Assembly: GCF_044005705.1 (NCBI RefSeq)
Contig: NZ_JBIPKE010000015.1
Coordinates: 186,001 to 250,000 of the forward strand
Direction: 5' to 3'
DNA from: Marinoscillum luteum
GTDB taxonomy: Bacteria; Bacteroidota; Bacteroidia; Cytophagales; Cyclobacteriaceae
Length of the DNA stretch: 64,000 bases
The translations under genes and the position numbers were made by a program. Shown here piece after piece: positions 33,684-42,657 of the stretch (positions are counted from its first letter, which is position 1; each line of letters starts with the position of its first letter). Below the pieces are notes generated by a model. That model made no database searches. It saw only the letters and a program-made list of their open reading frames with translations, and was not told the origin of the DNA.

Positions 33684-35330
33684 CTATTCCTTGATAATCT
33701 TAACCACCGAGCGGCTCTCCTGCTGCTCCACTACCACCAGGTATATTCCCTTAGGGAGTGATGAAATGTTAAGGGTTGTTCCTTCCCCTTTGGACTTTTG
33801 CTCCAGCATGAGGCGTCCCTCCTGGTTGTAAACACTGGTGCGTGCGCCGGAAATACTGTCTGGATTTCTAAATCTGATCTTCAGGATATCTGAGGTGGGA
33901 GACGGAAACACCGACACTGTGCCGGTCTCTGGTCTTGCTGCCAAAACACCCCTTATCACCACATCGTCCACCACATGAAAAGTTTGAGTGGTAATGGCTC
34001 CACATTCATTGGTAAAGGTGGCGGTGGCGGTACCCAATCCATTCAGGGGTACTGTCCGCTCCGTATCTGATCCATCAGCCGCGCCGGCAGTGCCATACCC
34101 ACTCCATTTCCAGGTACCCGCGTCATCCGTATCTACCCTGAAAGTGATGCTGCCACTTCCATCATCCACCCCGATTTTATTGGTTTCATACCAATCGGCT
34201 AATTCGCCTGGTCGTATAGAGGCTGTAATTTTGGAAGGAGCGCATTCTGCATCCCAGCCATAGTCATTTTTGATATCCGGAAGCTCATCCAGCGTAATGA
34301 CCAGGTGACTCTGATAGGTATTACGTAGGTAGTTCTCATCTACTCCTGTAAGCCAGTCGGTATGCCAGATCATCCACCACGACCACATGGCCCCCGTGCG
34401 GATACAATCTTCCGGGTCGGGTGGATTGCCCGTTTCATGAAAAGTGACGGGGTAGTTGTTGCCACCTACCGATTCCAGCACATCGTTGAACATGGTGAGG
34501 TGTGCGTCGGTGGTATTATCATAGGTATCAGCCCCAGCGATATCTACATACTCGTCCCCAGGAAACCAGGCGCCATTGGGATCACCGGTATAGCAGAGCA
34601 CCCATATCAGGTTGTTAAGCTCCCGCTCGTGTACCAGATAGTCATACATGGTAATCCATATCCGCTTAAACTGTGACGAACCTCCTTTGCTCCACCAAAA
34701 CCAGTTACCGTTGAGCTCATGCAGTGGTCGCCAGAGCACTGGCACATTGGCATCTTCCAACTTTTGCAGCCAGTCCCCTATTCGCTTGAGGTCTCCCCAA
34801 AAATCCTCATATTCAGGAGTGCCCTCTATGAAGCATTGATCAATATCTATCGTTGCTTTACTGTTCTCATACCCTTCTCCTACTCCCGGTGCTCCCCAGT
34901 GCCACATCATGGTAGAGATACCACCATCATTCCAATAATTTATAGCTCTTTGGTTTTCAAGGGCATTGGACGGCTCATTGATGTAATCAAAGCCGGCGAT
35001 CGCCGGCTTCAGGCCCGTAGCATTCTGCACGTAATCAATCTCGTTGATCCCCCAGGGAGCCCACATCTGACCAGACAAAGTCTTTTTGCCAAACATATCC
35101 TGTATATACCTGTAAAGTGCAACCGCCTCTGGTGAGGGATTGGGCGTACTGAGCACATCTGACACCTCAAAATCCTTGAGATCTATGGTGTGATTCAGTC
35201 TGGACGATCCACTGACCTTCTCAATCTGATTGTGCTGTACCTCTACTCCTGATATGGATAAGACAGGGGTATCCTGTGCGTAAGCACTTGCAATTAGAAT
35301 AAGTGATAAGAACGCCAGTGAATATTTCAT
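33684..35330 (-). CDS. Secreted GH26 beta-mannanase with T9SS signal
   Basis: A 548-aa enzyme: signal peptide ('LAFLSLILIASAYAQ'), a GH26 catalytic domain at about residues 60-350 with the acid/base Glu205 in 'RPLHELNGNWFWW' and the nucleophile Glu299 in 'PVTFHETGN', a beta-sandwich region at about 370-460, and a type A T9SS sorting domain (about 475-548, ending 'SRSVVKIIKE'). It cuts beta-1,4-mannan in the medium or at the cell surface. It is oriented away from the small coiled-coil gene at 35651 and is the left-most member of the polysaccharide locus. Its lack of SusCD neighbours suggests attack on insoluble material. Confidence 0.92.
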   Translation of the reverse strand: MKYSLAFLSLILIASAYAQDTPVLSISGVEVQHNQIEKVSGSSRLNHTIDLKDFEVSDVLSTPNPSPEAVALYRYIQDMFGKKTLSGQMWAPWGINEIDYVQNATGLKPAIAGFDYINEPSNALENQRAINYWNDGGISTMMWHWGAPGVGEGYENSKATIDIDQCFIEGTPEYEDFWGDLKRIGDWLQKLEDANVPVLWRPLHELNGNWFWWSKGGSSQFKRIWITMYDYLVHERELNNLIWVLCYTGDPNGAWFPGDEYVDIAGADTYDNTTDAHLTMFNDVLESVGGNNYPVTFHETGNPPDPEDCIRTGAMWSWWMIWHTDWLTGVDENYLRNTYQSHLVITLDELPDIKNDYGWDAECAPSKITASIRPGELADWYETNKIGVDDGSGSITFRVDTDDAGTWKWSGYGTAGAADGSDTERTVPLNGLGTATATFTNECGAITTQTFHVVDDVVIRGVLAARPETGTVSVFPSPTSDILKIRFRNPDSISGARTSVYNQEGRLMLEQKSKGEGTTLNISSLPKGIYLVVVEQQESRSVVKIIKE

Positions 35331-35650
35331 GCTTCAAAAGTTTAACTGTGAATGTAAAATACGCATGACAATTTTGCCATTTCCGGATGGCGTACTTCTC
35401 TCAAATAGACAAATGCAACACCTGATATGCTCAAAGCATACTCACTTCATCTGAAATCATCACACCTCACCGGCAGCCAATGGTCACTTGACGTGTATCA
35501 ACAACCACTCACCGAGAAGCCAGCATTCAATAATCCTTGATTCATCAATTTTATAAGGGTATTGCAACGGCACCAGGAGTATGGACCGCTTATTGCTTCA
35601 CCTGCTCCATCGCCTTTAGCGAACAAATAGAACTTAAACCAAATAGTCAT
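35331..35650. other. Divergent spacer, GH26 and coiled-coil gene
   Basis: This 320-bp spacer should contain promoters for the GH26 gene (leftward) and the coiled-coil gene (rightward). The only visible element is an inverted repeat, TATGC-tcaaa-GCATA, near 35437-35451. Just before the coiled-coil gene, CTTAAA-n5-AAATAG resembles sequence before its paralog at 54518. No gene is convincing; the open frame before 35651 is not protein-like. Confidence 0.35.
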
Positions 35651-35830
35651 ATGCTACAGATTTCTTACCAAACAAGTACCTCCCGACTTCAGCTTGAACT
35701 AAGATGCCTGCAAATGGAAATGTTAAAAAAGCGGCAGGAAAGAAGATTTGAAGACATAGAGCAATTAGAAACCAAAGTGGATAGAATCCACAATGAACTC
35801 ATGCGGCTGAGGCAGTTTGTTGAGTATTGA
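35651..35830 (+). CDS. Small coiled-coil protein, paralog of 54518 (59 aa)
   Basis: A 59-aa, highly charged, almost wholly helical protein: 'MLQISYQTSTSRLQLELRCL', then 'EMLKKRQERRFEDIEQLETK' and a Leu/Ile/Val heptad pattern to the end. It aligns without gaps over most of its length with the protein at 54518 (shared core EML-KRQE---EDIE-LE-KVD--H-EL--L). The start at 35651 is supported by that alignment; an open frame upstream is not conserved. It has no signal peptide or membrane segment, so it is cytoplasmic and probably dimerises. Its stop abuts the stop of the convergent lectin gene at 35831. Function is unknown. Confidence 0.72.
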   Translation: MLQISYQTSTSRLQLELRCLQMEMLKKRQERRFEDIEQLETKVDRIHNELMRLRQFVEY

Positions 35831-38800
35831 CTACTCTTTAATAAACCTACGTACAGCCCCAGAGGAACGAATAAAATAGATTCCGTTTGGCAACGTACTA
35901 ACATCCAGTTCTATCCGCGCTGGCTCATGATTCAGCATTTCTATTAAGTACGTAACATCGCGTCCGGCCGGATCAAACACTGAAAAGCCATCCATACCAT
36001 TGATGTTGCCAGAAAGAGTAAGGGTGTTTACTGCAGGGACAGGATAAACCTTAAAAGCAGGCAGCCCCAGGTACTCAGCCATCACTACAATACTCTGTGA
36101 GTAGGTAAACTTCCCATCATAATCTGTCTGCTTCAGTCTGTAATACGCAAAATCTATCGGCTGCCAATCAGACCAGACATAAGTAAGCAACTGGTCACTG
36201 TCACCGGCACCTTGTATACTATCCAGTATCACCCACTCAGCATTCCTTCCTTTTCGCTCCATCGTGAAGTAATCATTGTCATGTTCGGAAACAGTCACCC
36301 ACTTAAGGTCCACTCTGTTGGTGATAAATTGTCCCTCAAAACTCAGCAGCTCAATAGGTAATATTGTTTTTTCATCGGTACTTCCAATGGTGAACCATTG
36401 GCCAGCACTAAAATCGATATTCTCAAAAGTGGCAATCGAATCTGTATAAGACGAAACCGGATAGAGTGTGGCATTCTCAAAATCTCCATCATCACTATCA
36501 ACGAGCAGTCTGAGGTGGCTACCGCTTTCTACCTCATAGCCCGTCAGATCAAAACTTACAGAAACAGTACCTACCTCTCCCGTCTCATCCACCCGCCAGG
36601 TTCTGTGCATGGCATTGTCGATCCCGGCAGGCGGATCTGTCCAGGCAATGAACCGCGGGCCATACATGGGATCAGCGTTATCGTGCCCCCACAAGAGGTA
36701 ATCGCCATCATCGAGGCTCGAGGGAGAATAGATTCTGACAATGGCAGGGCCCTGAGCATCCTGATGAAAACTGGATATCGTTTCCCTCCCAATACCAGCC
36801 ACATAGTGCTCATAAGTTCCCGGAGTATCATAGGCGTATCGGTCGTTCGAAATGGTAATTCCATACTTAGCTGACAGATAATTATCTACAATGATCCTCT
36901 GCGCGGTATTCAAACCGAAATTGTAAATGGCCAACTCGGAAATATATCCTTTCAGCCCAGCTGAGGCTATGGACTGATGTCGTCCGATTCTGGTAGCTGC
37001 CGGGGTGAGGTCTCCATCACTGTCACTCAGGGTGCTTTCCAGGGTACTATTGAGGTAAATCTGATAATTACTTCCACGGTTTCTCATATAATCTACCATC
37101 TGAAAGGCAGATGTATTAATGTTTGTGGTGGTCACTGGGCCACCCAACCCTCCACCGGAATTATCCCTTTTCTGAAAACCATATTTGTTGGTGTTAGCTA
37201 CTTTCAGACTAGCAAGCTCATTAGTATCTACCGTTCTATCAATGATGTAGTCGCCAGAGCCATCTGATGTGGAGCCCGACGCATAGGAAGTGGCTTCTAC
37301 TACAACGAAATAAGTAAACCCTCCATCTCCGGCAATACCTGGCGACCCTGCATCTATATAGGTGTCCCCCGTAAAGTTCATAGCGGGCTGTGTGTTGACA
37401 ATATTGGTGCGATAGATGGGCTGATTAGCGGGTGCTGCCTGATTTGCGTGATTGGCATTACCCGATAGGTCTTGCCATTGTTGCACTCCGTTGCCATCTG
37501 TAGCCATGGTGCTCCCGGCATCAGCGAATACACCCGTATCCGCCTTCAGCCAAAGCTTGTTGGTGCTGGCATCTCCCACACCTCCCGGACCAGTGTATCC
37601 GAAAAACTCATCATCCAAAATAGTATAAGTGTGAACGGTATTTGTACCCAGAGATGCATTCACAGGTGAAGAGATGGTGATCACGATGGTTTCCCGCAGC
37701 TCAAGAACAGCATCATCCACCACAGTAGCGGTGAGGTTGCCGGAAGCACTCCCTGCAGGTATGGTAAACGTGCCACTACTCAACGTATAATCAGTGCCCG
37801 AGCCCGTGGCTGTACCAGACACGGCATAACTCACCGTCGAATTTAGACCAGATATTGCATCCAGATCTATCTGAAAATTAACGGAGCTGACAGCTTCCGA
37901 TCCGCTTGAAGTAGCTGTCGTAAACTGAATGACCGGAGAAGAGTCGTTATCATTGATGGTGTAGGTATACACAATGAACCCCGTACCTCCCAAAGGAGCT
38001 ACCCCATCCAGGTTGCAATTAACAGGGTTGGATAGGGTAATAATGATGGTCTCATTATTTTCATACAGCGCATCATCATTGATTGTAATATTGAACGATC
38101 CGGATGAGCCTCCTGCTGCGATAGTAACCGTGCCGGCTGCTAGTGTGAAGTCCGTCCCCCCGCCAGTGGCAGTTCCTCCCGTCACACTATAATCCACGGA
38201 AGTAGGATTCACGCCATCGATGTTGTTGATGGAGATGGATACAGATACTCCTGTCACACTTTCAGCACCACTGGACGATGAGGCATCCAAATAAATTTTT
38301 CTGGAGTTATCATCATCAAAAATGGTATAGGTGTGCGAAACAATACTCCCCAAGGTGATTCCTGATGAAGGATTGCTCAATGTGATGTCAAAATCCTCAC
38401 TATCCTCTACCGTGACGTCATTGGTGATGCTGATGGTATAGCTACCCGATGAAGTCCCTGATAGTATCGTAGCAGTACCTCCGGTCACAGAAGTATAGTC
38501 GCTCCCTGCTGCGGCTGAACCATCCGAAGTATCATAATCCACTGTCCTATCAGTTGCAGTAATAAAATTCAGCTCCACTTCTACCACCGCATCGTTTGGC
38601 TCAAAATCACTGGATGTACTGAGTGTATGCTGAACCAGAGGTTCTATAGCAGCTATCGCCACATGATCACCATCACTAATGGCTAAAGCATTTACGGTGT
38701 ACTCCGTACCAGATGAAAAGGTAAGCTCATATACACTCGCTCCACTACTGAAGTCTCCATCTGAGTCTACCATCAGTGCATATAGGGTGTGATCAACAGG

Positions 38801-39928
38801 TAAAGATGGCAGTGTAGCGACATCCACTGTTACGTCCACTGTTCCCACATCCCCTGTCTCATCCAGGCGCCATTCCCGGGAGAGTCTCTGAATTCCTGAC
38901 TTATCCGAAGGAGTCTCTGTGGAGGTCCATGTGGAGGTCACATCAGTATTGTCATGCCCAAAAAGAAGATAATCAAGATCACCCAAAGCGCTGGCTCCCG
39001 ATATTCGCAGTATTCCCCCAGACATGGCCGCTGTGTGTGTGTTGCTGGCGTTCTCACGTCCAATCCCGGCTACTTCATGGCCATGATTGCTGTCATATGC
39101 ATATTTATCATTCGCTATGGTCAAGCTGTATTTAGCCGCGAGATAAGTGTTGATGATATTGAGCTGAGCAGTATTCAAGTGAGTATTGTAGATGATCAGC
39201 TCAGAGATGTACCCTTTTACACCATTATTGGCAGTATTGAAATGCCTACCTATACGTGGTACAGGCGGAGTGAGGTCGCCATCTGCATCCGCTACAGAAG
39301 CGTCGAGGGATCCGTCGAGATACAATTGATAGGAAGTCCCTCTTTGACGTTGATAGTCTATCACATGAAAATTGGTAGTATTCACAGCAGTGGCGCTTAC
39401 CGGCCCACCTAGTCCACCCCCGGCGTTCGTCCTTTTCTGAAAACCATATTTATTGGTATTGGTAATTTTCAAGCCTGCAAGCTCATTGGTAGCTGGTGTC
39501 CGGTCAATCAAGTAATCACCTGCTCCGTCAGACATTCCTCCTGCAGTATAACTGGTATCCTTAAATACAATCACATAAGAAAAGCCTCCTGTACCAGCTA
39601 TCCCTAATGCTCCCGGATCGATGTAAGTGTTACCGGTAAATCTGAGTGCCGGCTGTCCATTGATGACATTCGTTGCATAAACGGGCCTGTTTCCTAAGGT
39701 AGCCTGCGAGGCATTGTTATTATTACCGGAGTGATCATTCCATTGTCTTACAGCCACTCCATCAGTAGCCACAGTGACGCCCGCATCACTATATACATTC
39801 CCGTCGGCTTTGAGCCAAAGTCTGTTGGTTGTGGTATTACCCACACCTCCAGGTCCTGTCTGGGCAAGGCCTAGGTGTGTGCCAAGCCAGAATATGACTA
39901 GTAAAATTTTATAGGGTTTCGGAATCAA
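35831..39928 (-). CDS. Giant T9SS surface protein: lectin-like, Calx-beta x3, lectin-like
   Basis: A 1365-aa protein with a symmetrical build. After a signal peptide ending 'HLGLAQ' comes a LamG-like lectin fold plus DUF8202-type segment (about residues 24-430: 'TNRLWLKADGNVYSDAGV', 'GVKGYISELIIYNTHLNTAQ', 'SREWRLDETGDVGTVDV'). Three Calx-beta domains follow (about 430-780, each ending in a 'HTYTI-DD' strand and carrying 'GSDYT'-like turns). A second full copy of the lectin/DUF8202 unit lies at about 780-1200 ('TNKLWLKADTGVFADAGS'), then a T9SS sorting domain ending 'VRRFIKE'. It has no enzyme motif, so adhesion or glycan binding at the surface is likely. Calx-beta loops could bind calcium. 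Confidence 0.85.
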   Translation of the reverse strand: MIPKPYKILLVIFWLGTHLGLAQTGPGGVGNTTTNRLWLKADGNVYSDAGVTVATDGVAVRQWNDHSGNNNNASQATLGNRPVYATNVINGQPALRFTGNTYIDPGALGIAGTGGFSYVIVFKDTSYTAGGMSDGAGDYLIDRTPATNELAGLKITNTNKYGFQKRTNAGGGLGGPVSATAVNTTNFHVIDYQRQRGTSYQLYLDGSLDASVADADGDLTPPVPRIGRHFNTANNGVKGYISELIIYNTHLNTAQLNIINTYLAAKYSLTIANDKYAYDSNHGHEVAGIGRENASNTHTAAMSGGILRISGASALGDLDYLLFGHDNTDVTSTWTSTETPSDKSGIQRLSREWRLDETGDVGTVDVTVDVATLPSLPVDHTLYALMVDSDGDFSSGASVYELTFSSGTEYTVNALAISDGDHVAIAAIEPLVQHTLSTSSDFEPNDAVVEVELNFITATDRTVDYDTSDGSAAAGSDYTSVTGGTATILSGTSSGSYTISITNDVTVEDSEDFDITLSNPSSGITLGSIVSHTYTIFDDDNSRKIYLDASSSSGAESVTGVSVSISINNIDGVNPTSVDYSVTGGTATGGGTDFTLAAGTVTIAAGGSSGSFNITINDDALYENNETIIITLSNPVNCNLDGVAPLGGTGFIVYTYTINDNDSSPVIQFTTATSSGSEAVSSVNFQIDLDAISGLNSTVSYAVSGTATGSGTDYTLSSGTFTIPAGSASGNLTATVVDDAVLELRETIVITISSPVNASLGTNTVHTYTILDDEFFGYTGPGGVGDASTNKLWLKADTGVFADAGSTMATDGNGVQQWQDLSGNANHANQAAPANQPIYRTNIVNTQPAMNFTGDTYIDAGSPGIAGDGGFTYFVVVEATSYASGSTSDGSGDYIIDRTVDTNELASLKVANTNKYGFQKRDNSGGGLGGPVTTTNINTSAFQMVDYMRNRGSNYQIYLNSTLESTLSDSDGDLTPAATRIGRHQSIASAGLKGYISELAIYNFGLNTAQRIIVDNYLSAKYGITISNDRYAYDTPGTYEHYVAGIGRETISSFHQDAQGPAIVRIYSPSSLDDGDYLLWGHDNADPMYGPRFIAWTDPPAGIDNAMHRTWRVDETGEVGTVSVSFDLTGYEVESGSHLRLLVDSDDGDFENATLYPVSSYTDSIATFENIDFSAGQWFTIGSTDEKTILPIELLSFEGQFITNRVDLKWVTVSEHDNDYFTMERKGRNAEWVILDSIQGAGDSDQLLTYVWSDWQPIDFAYYRLKQTDYDGKFTYSQSIVVMAEYLGLPAFKVYPVPAVNTLTLSGNINGMDGFSVFDPAGRDVTYLIEMLNHEPARIELDVSTLPNGIYFIRSSGAVRRFIKE

Positions 39929-40052
39929 ATGACTGGTTCTATCTGGTTGAGTAAGCTAATATCTGTTCGGTGATTTATAAGACAACTATTCGACAGGAAA
40001 GTGGATATTTGGGACGAAAAGACTCATTAACAAAGTGATCATTTTTTTTGAG

Positions 40053-40445
40053 TCAGCCCTGCAAACGACTGGCGGCAGCCAGGAGAATGGTATCTTCTAT
40101 TTCGCGGGCATCAAAGGGCTTGGTGAAGCATTTCAAAATCAGGTTATCGGATAGGGCCTGCTGAATGTCATCATCATAGCCATACCCTGTGAGGATGCAA
40201 TAAAAGATTTTACTATACCTGGCTTTGGCAATTTTGATAAACTCCAGACCATTCATTACCGGCATTCTCATATCACTGATCACCACGATGATCTGATTGT
40301 GATGCTCCTCCAGTTCATCCAAAGCCTCCATGGCAGAAATAGAAGTAATCACTTCAAATTTCCGATTAAAGTTAGCCTTGAAGACAAAGAGGTTATCTTT
40401 TTCATCATCTACATATAAGACCGTTATGTTTTTATGATCAACCAT
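40053..40445 (-). CDS. Single-domain response regulator
   Basis: A 130-aa receiver domain: acidic pocket 'LYVDDEKDN' (D13, D14), phosphoacceptor D58 in 'VVISDMRMPVMNGLEF', switch Thr in 'CILTGYG', and Lys in 'CFTKPFD'. It has no output domain, so it acts through protein contacts or as a phosphate relay. It follows the histidine kinase gene by 12 bp and is very likely its partner. Confidence 0.92.
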   Translation of the reverse strand: MVDHKNITVLYVDDEKDNLFVFKANFNRKFEVITSISAMEALDELEEHHNQIIVVISDMRMPVMNGLEFIKIAKARYSKIFYCILTGYGYDDDIQQALSDNLILKCFTKPFDAREIEDTILLAAASRLQG

Positions 40446-40457
40446 CCTTATGTAAAT

Positions 40458-42497
40458 CTAAGGATTTGAAAACGTGATCGTGAATTTTGACCCTTTTTTT
40501 AGCTCAGACTCCACTTGAACCTCTCCATTCAACTCCTTGATGAGGGTATAGGTAATGAAGAGCCCCAGGCCTGTTCCGGCCCCAGGGGCTTTAGTCGTAA
40601 AAAACGGATCCCCTATTCTGGAAAGGTTCTCCTCAGCAATCCCCTCTCCATCATCCTCAAAAGTCACAACGATCCCATGTTCTTGCCTGGCTGTTCGAAT
40701 CACTATGTGCCCCTGCTCCTGAATGGACTGCTCAGCATTTGCCAGAATATTCAAAAAAGCCTGATGCAATTTGCCCTCGTTGCCAATGACAACCAGTTCC
40801 TCTGATGCATAGTCCTTCACTATTTGCACTTTATGCTTGAGGTTCGACTGGAGCATTACCACACAGTGATCAATGATGTCATGGATCACACAACGTTCCT
40901 CCATGCTTTTCACCTGTCTGCTGAAATGTGTGAGGCTCTTCACTATTTCACTTGCTCTGTTCACCCCATCATCGATGATTTCCAGAAATGGCTTGAGCAG
41001 TTCTTCATCATATTCCGGGAGCTCCTTCAACTCCTGTACCAGACCAGAGCATCCATTTTTGATAAAATTCAGTGGGTTGTTGATCTCATGACCAATGCCA
41101 GCCGCCAGTATCCCCAATGAGGCCATTTTCTCAGCCTGAATCAGCTGAGACTGTGTTGATTTCAATTCTTTCAGGGCTTGTTCCAACTCACTATTCCCTT
41201 TTACAAGCGCCTCATTCTTCACCTTCAGCTCCCGGGTTCTTTCGGCCACCACGTGCTCCAGATTTTCCGTATAGCGCTCCAGCTGATACTCTACCAGCTT
41301 TCGCTCGGTAATGTCGAGCAAAACACCCTCAATCAGCCGCAGCTCATCGCCTTCATAGATTCCCTGCCCGTACTCATCCACCCAGACCCAATCTTCGGAA
41401 TGTTTGTTTTTCAACCTGTAGGTAATGTGGAAAGGCTCCTTGTGTTCCAATGCCGAATCTACTTTCGCAAAAATCGTTTCCTTATCATCGGGGTGATAAA
41501 GGTCCACAAAGCTGATCTGATTTTGAATAAATTCATCAGGTGTATACCCGGTCAGGTTCATCACTTCCAGGTTGAGGTATAGCATGCTGTAGGTCTCATC
41601 ATTTCGGCACAGGTAAACGACCCCTGGAATATTGTTTGCGATAGCCCTAAACCGTTGATCACTCTCTCTTAGTCTGATCTCGGCTTCTTTCAAGTCGTTG
41701 ATGTCCCTAGATACAGTGATCAATGAGCTGATTCCTCCCATGTCATTTTTGATCACCTCTGTATAAGTGTCCAGCCAAATATAGGTGCCATTTTTGTGCA
41801 GAAAGCGATACTGAACCCGGTGAGGCTGAAGGCCCTTCAACGCCAGGTCATGGGAGGTTTTCACCACATGCGCTATATCATCAGGATGAAAATAGGTGTA
41901 GGGATCCTTCCCTATCAACTCCTCAGGCTCATAGCCAAGAAGTTTGTGCACTGATGGGGACACAAACTTATAAGTACCCCCCGGATCGTGGGTACAGATC
42001 AGTTCTCTGCTGACCTCCAGCAGATACTTATGTCGTGCCGCGTCTTCCTGTGAGGTCAAATCTACCCGATGCTTTTCATGTGACGATTCGGTATGCTCCC
42101 TTGCTCCGATGTACTGGCCGTCCATGTAAAATGCTGTTTTTTGTTGAACCAGAAAAACCTCTCCGGGTGCTATCAATTGCCGCTCCCCTAGAGATTTTGC
42201 TTTCAAAAACTGAAGCGAATCAATGAAAGAATTAAGTGATTTAAGATCCTCTTTTTTTATTCCATAAATAATAAAAGACTGATCTGGTTGATGATTGGAT
42301 AAGAGATCAAAAACCCTGGCTAATGGCTGCAACTCAGCATTAATCAAAGAAATATTCATACTGCCTGGATGGTTTGGCTGATAAATTACCCATTTATTAT
42401 CAAAAGGCACTTCCAAAATAGTAGGAGTTGGTGAAACTTCGACCACCAGTAACCAACTGTCTCCAAACGACATGATATGACAGATGAATGGATTCAC
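40458..42497 (-). CDS. PAS-domain sensor histidine kinase
   Basis: A 679-aa kinase without clear membrane segments. Two PAS/PAC units are seen at about residues 155-275 ('YKFVSPSVHKLLGYEPEELI', 'WLDTYTEVIKND') and 278-400 ('EVMNLTGYTPDEFI', 'GVLLDITERK'). A coiled coil follows at about 405-460, then the H-box with H470 in 'ILAAGIGHEINNPLNF', and an HATPase with N-box 'HQAFLNILANAEQSI', 'FEDDGEGIAEENL' and 'TGLGLFITYTLIKE'. The first 140 residues are of unknown type. It probably senses an intracellular signal and passes phosphate to the adjacent receiver protein. It is divergent from the membrane regulator at 42658, with a 160-bp shared promoter region. Confidence 0.92.
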   Translation of the reverse strand: MNPFICHIMSFGDSWLLVVEVSPTPTILEVPFDNKWVIYQPNHPGSMNISLINAELQPLARVFDLLSNHQPDQSFIIYGIKKEDLKSLNSFIDSLQFLKAKSLGERQLIAPGEVFLVQQKTAFYMDGQYIGAREHTESSHEKHRVDLTSQEDAARHKYLLEVSRELICTHDPGGTYKFVSPSVHKLLGYEPEELIGKDPYTYFHPDDIAHVVKTSHDLALKGLQPHRVQYRFLHKNGTYIWLDTYTEVIKNDMGGISSLITVSRDINDLKEAEIRLRESDQRFRAIANNIPGVVYLCRNDETYSMLYLNLEVMNLTGYTPDEFIQNQISFVDLYHPDDKETIFAKVDSALEHKEPFHITYRLKNKHSEDWVWVDEYGQGIYEGDELRLIEGVLLDITERKLVEYQLERYTENLEHVVAERTRELKVKNEALVKGNSELEQALKELKSTQSQLIQAEKMASLGILAAGIGHEINNPLNFIKNGCSGLVQELKELPEYDEELLKPFLEIIDDGVNRASEIVKSLTHFSRQVKSMEERCVIHDIIDHCVVMLQSNLKHKVQIVKDYASEELVVIGNEGKLHQAFLNILANAEQSIQEQGHIVIRTARQEHGIVVTFEDDGEGIAEENLSRIGDPFFTTKAPGAGTGLGLFITYTLIKELNGEVQVESELKKGSKFTITFSNP

Positions 42498-42657
42498 CCG
42501 GTCAACTGGTCGGGAAGGGAAAAGCCTTAAAAAATGAAATGGGGTGACATATGAAGTAAATTTGAAGTAGTGCCACCGCAGGGTTTTCCTTCAGGAATTA
42601 AGATAAAATTTTGTAATATGCGCATTAGACAACACTTTTTTGACCAGCAGCCTATAA

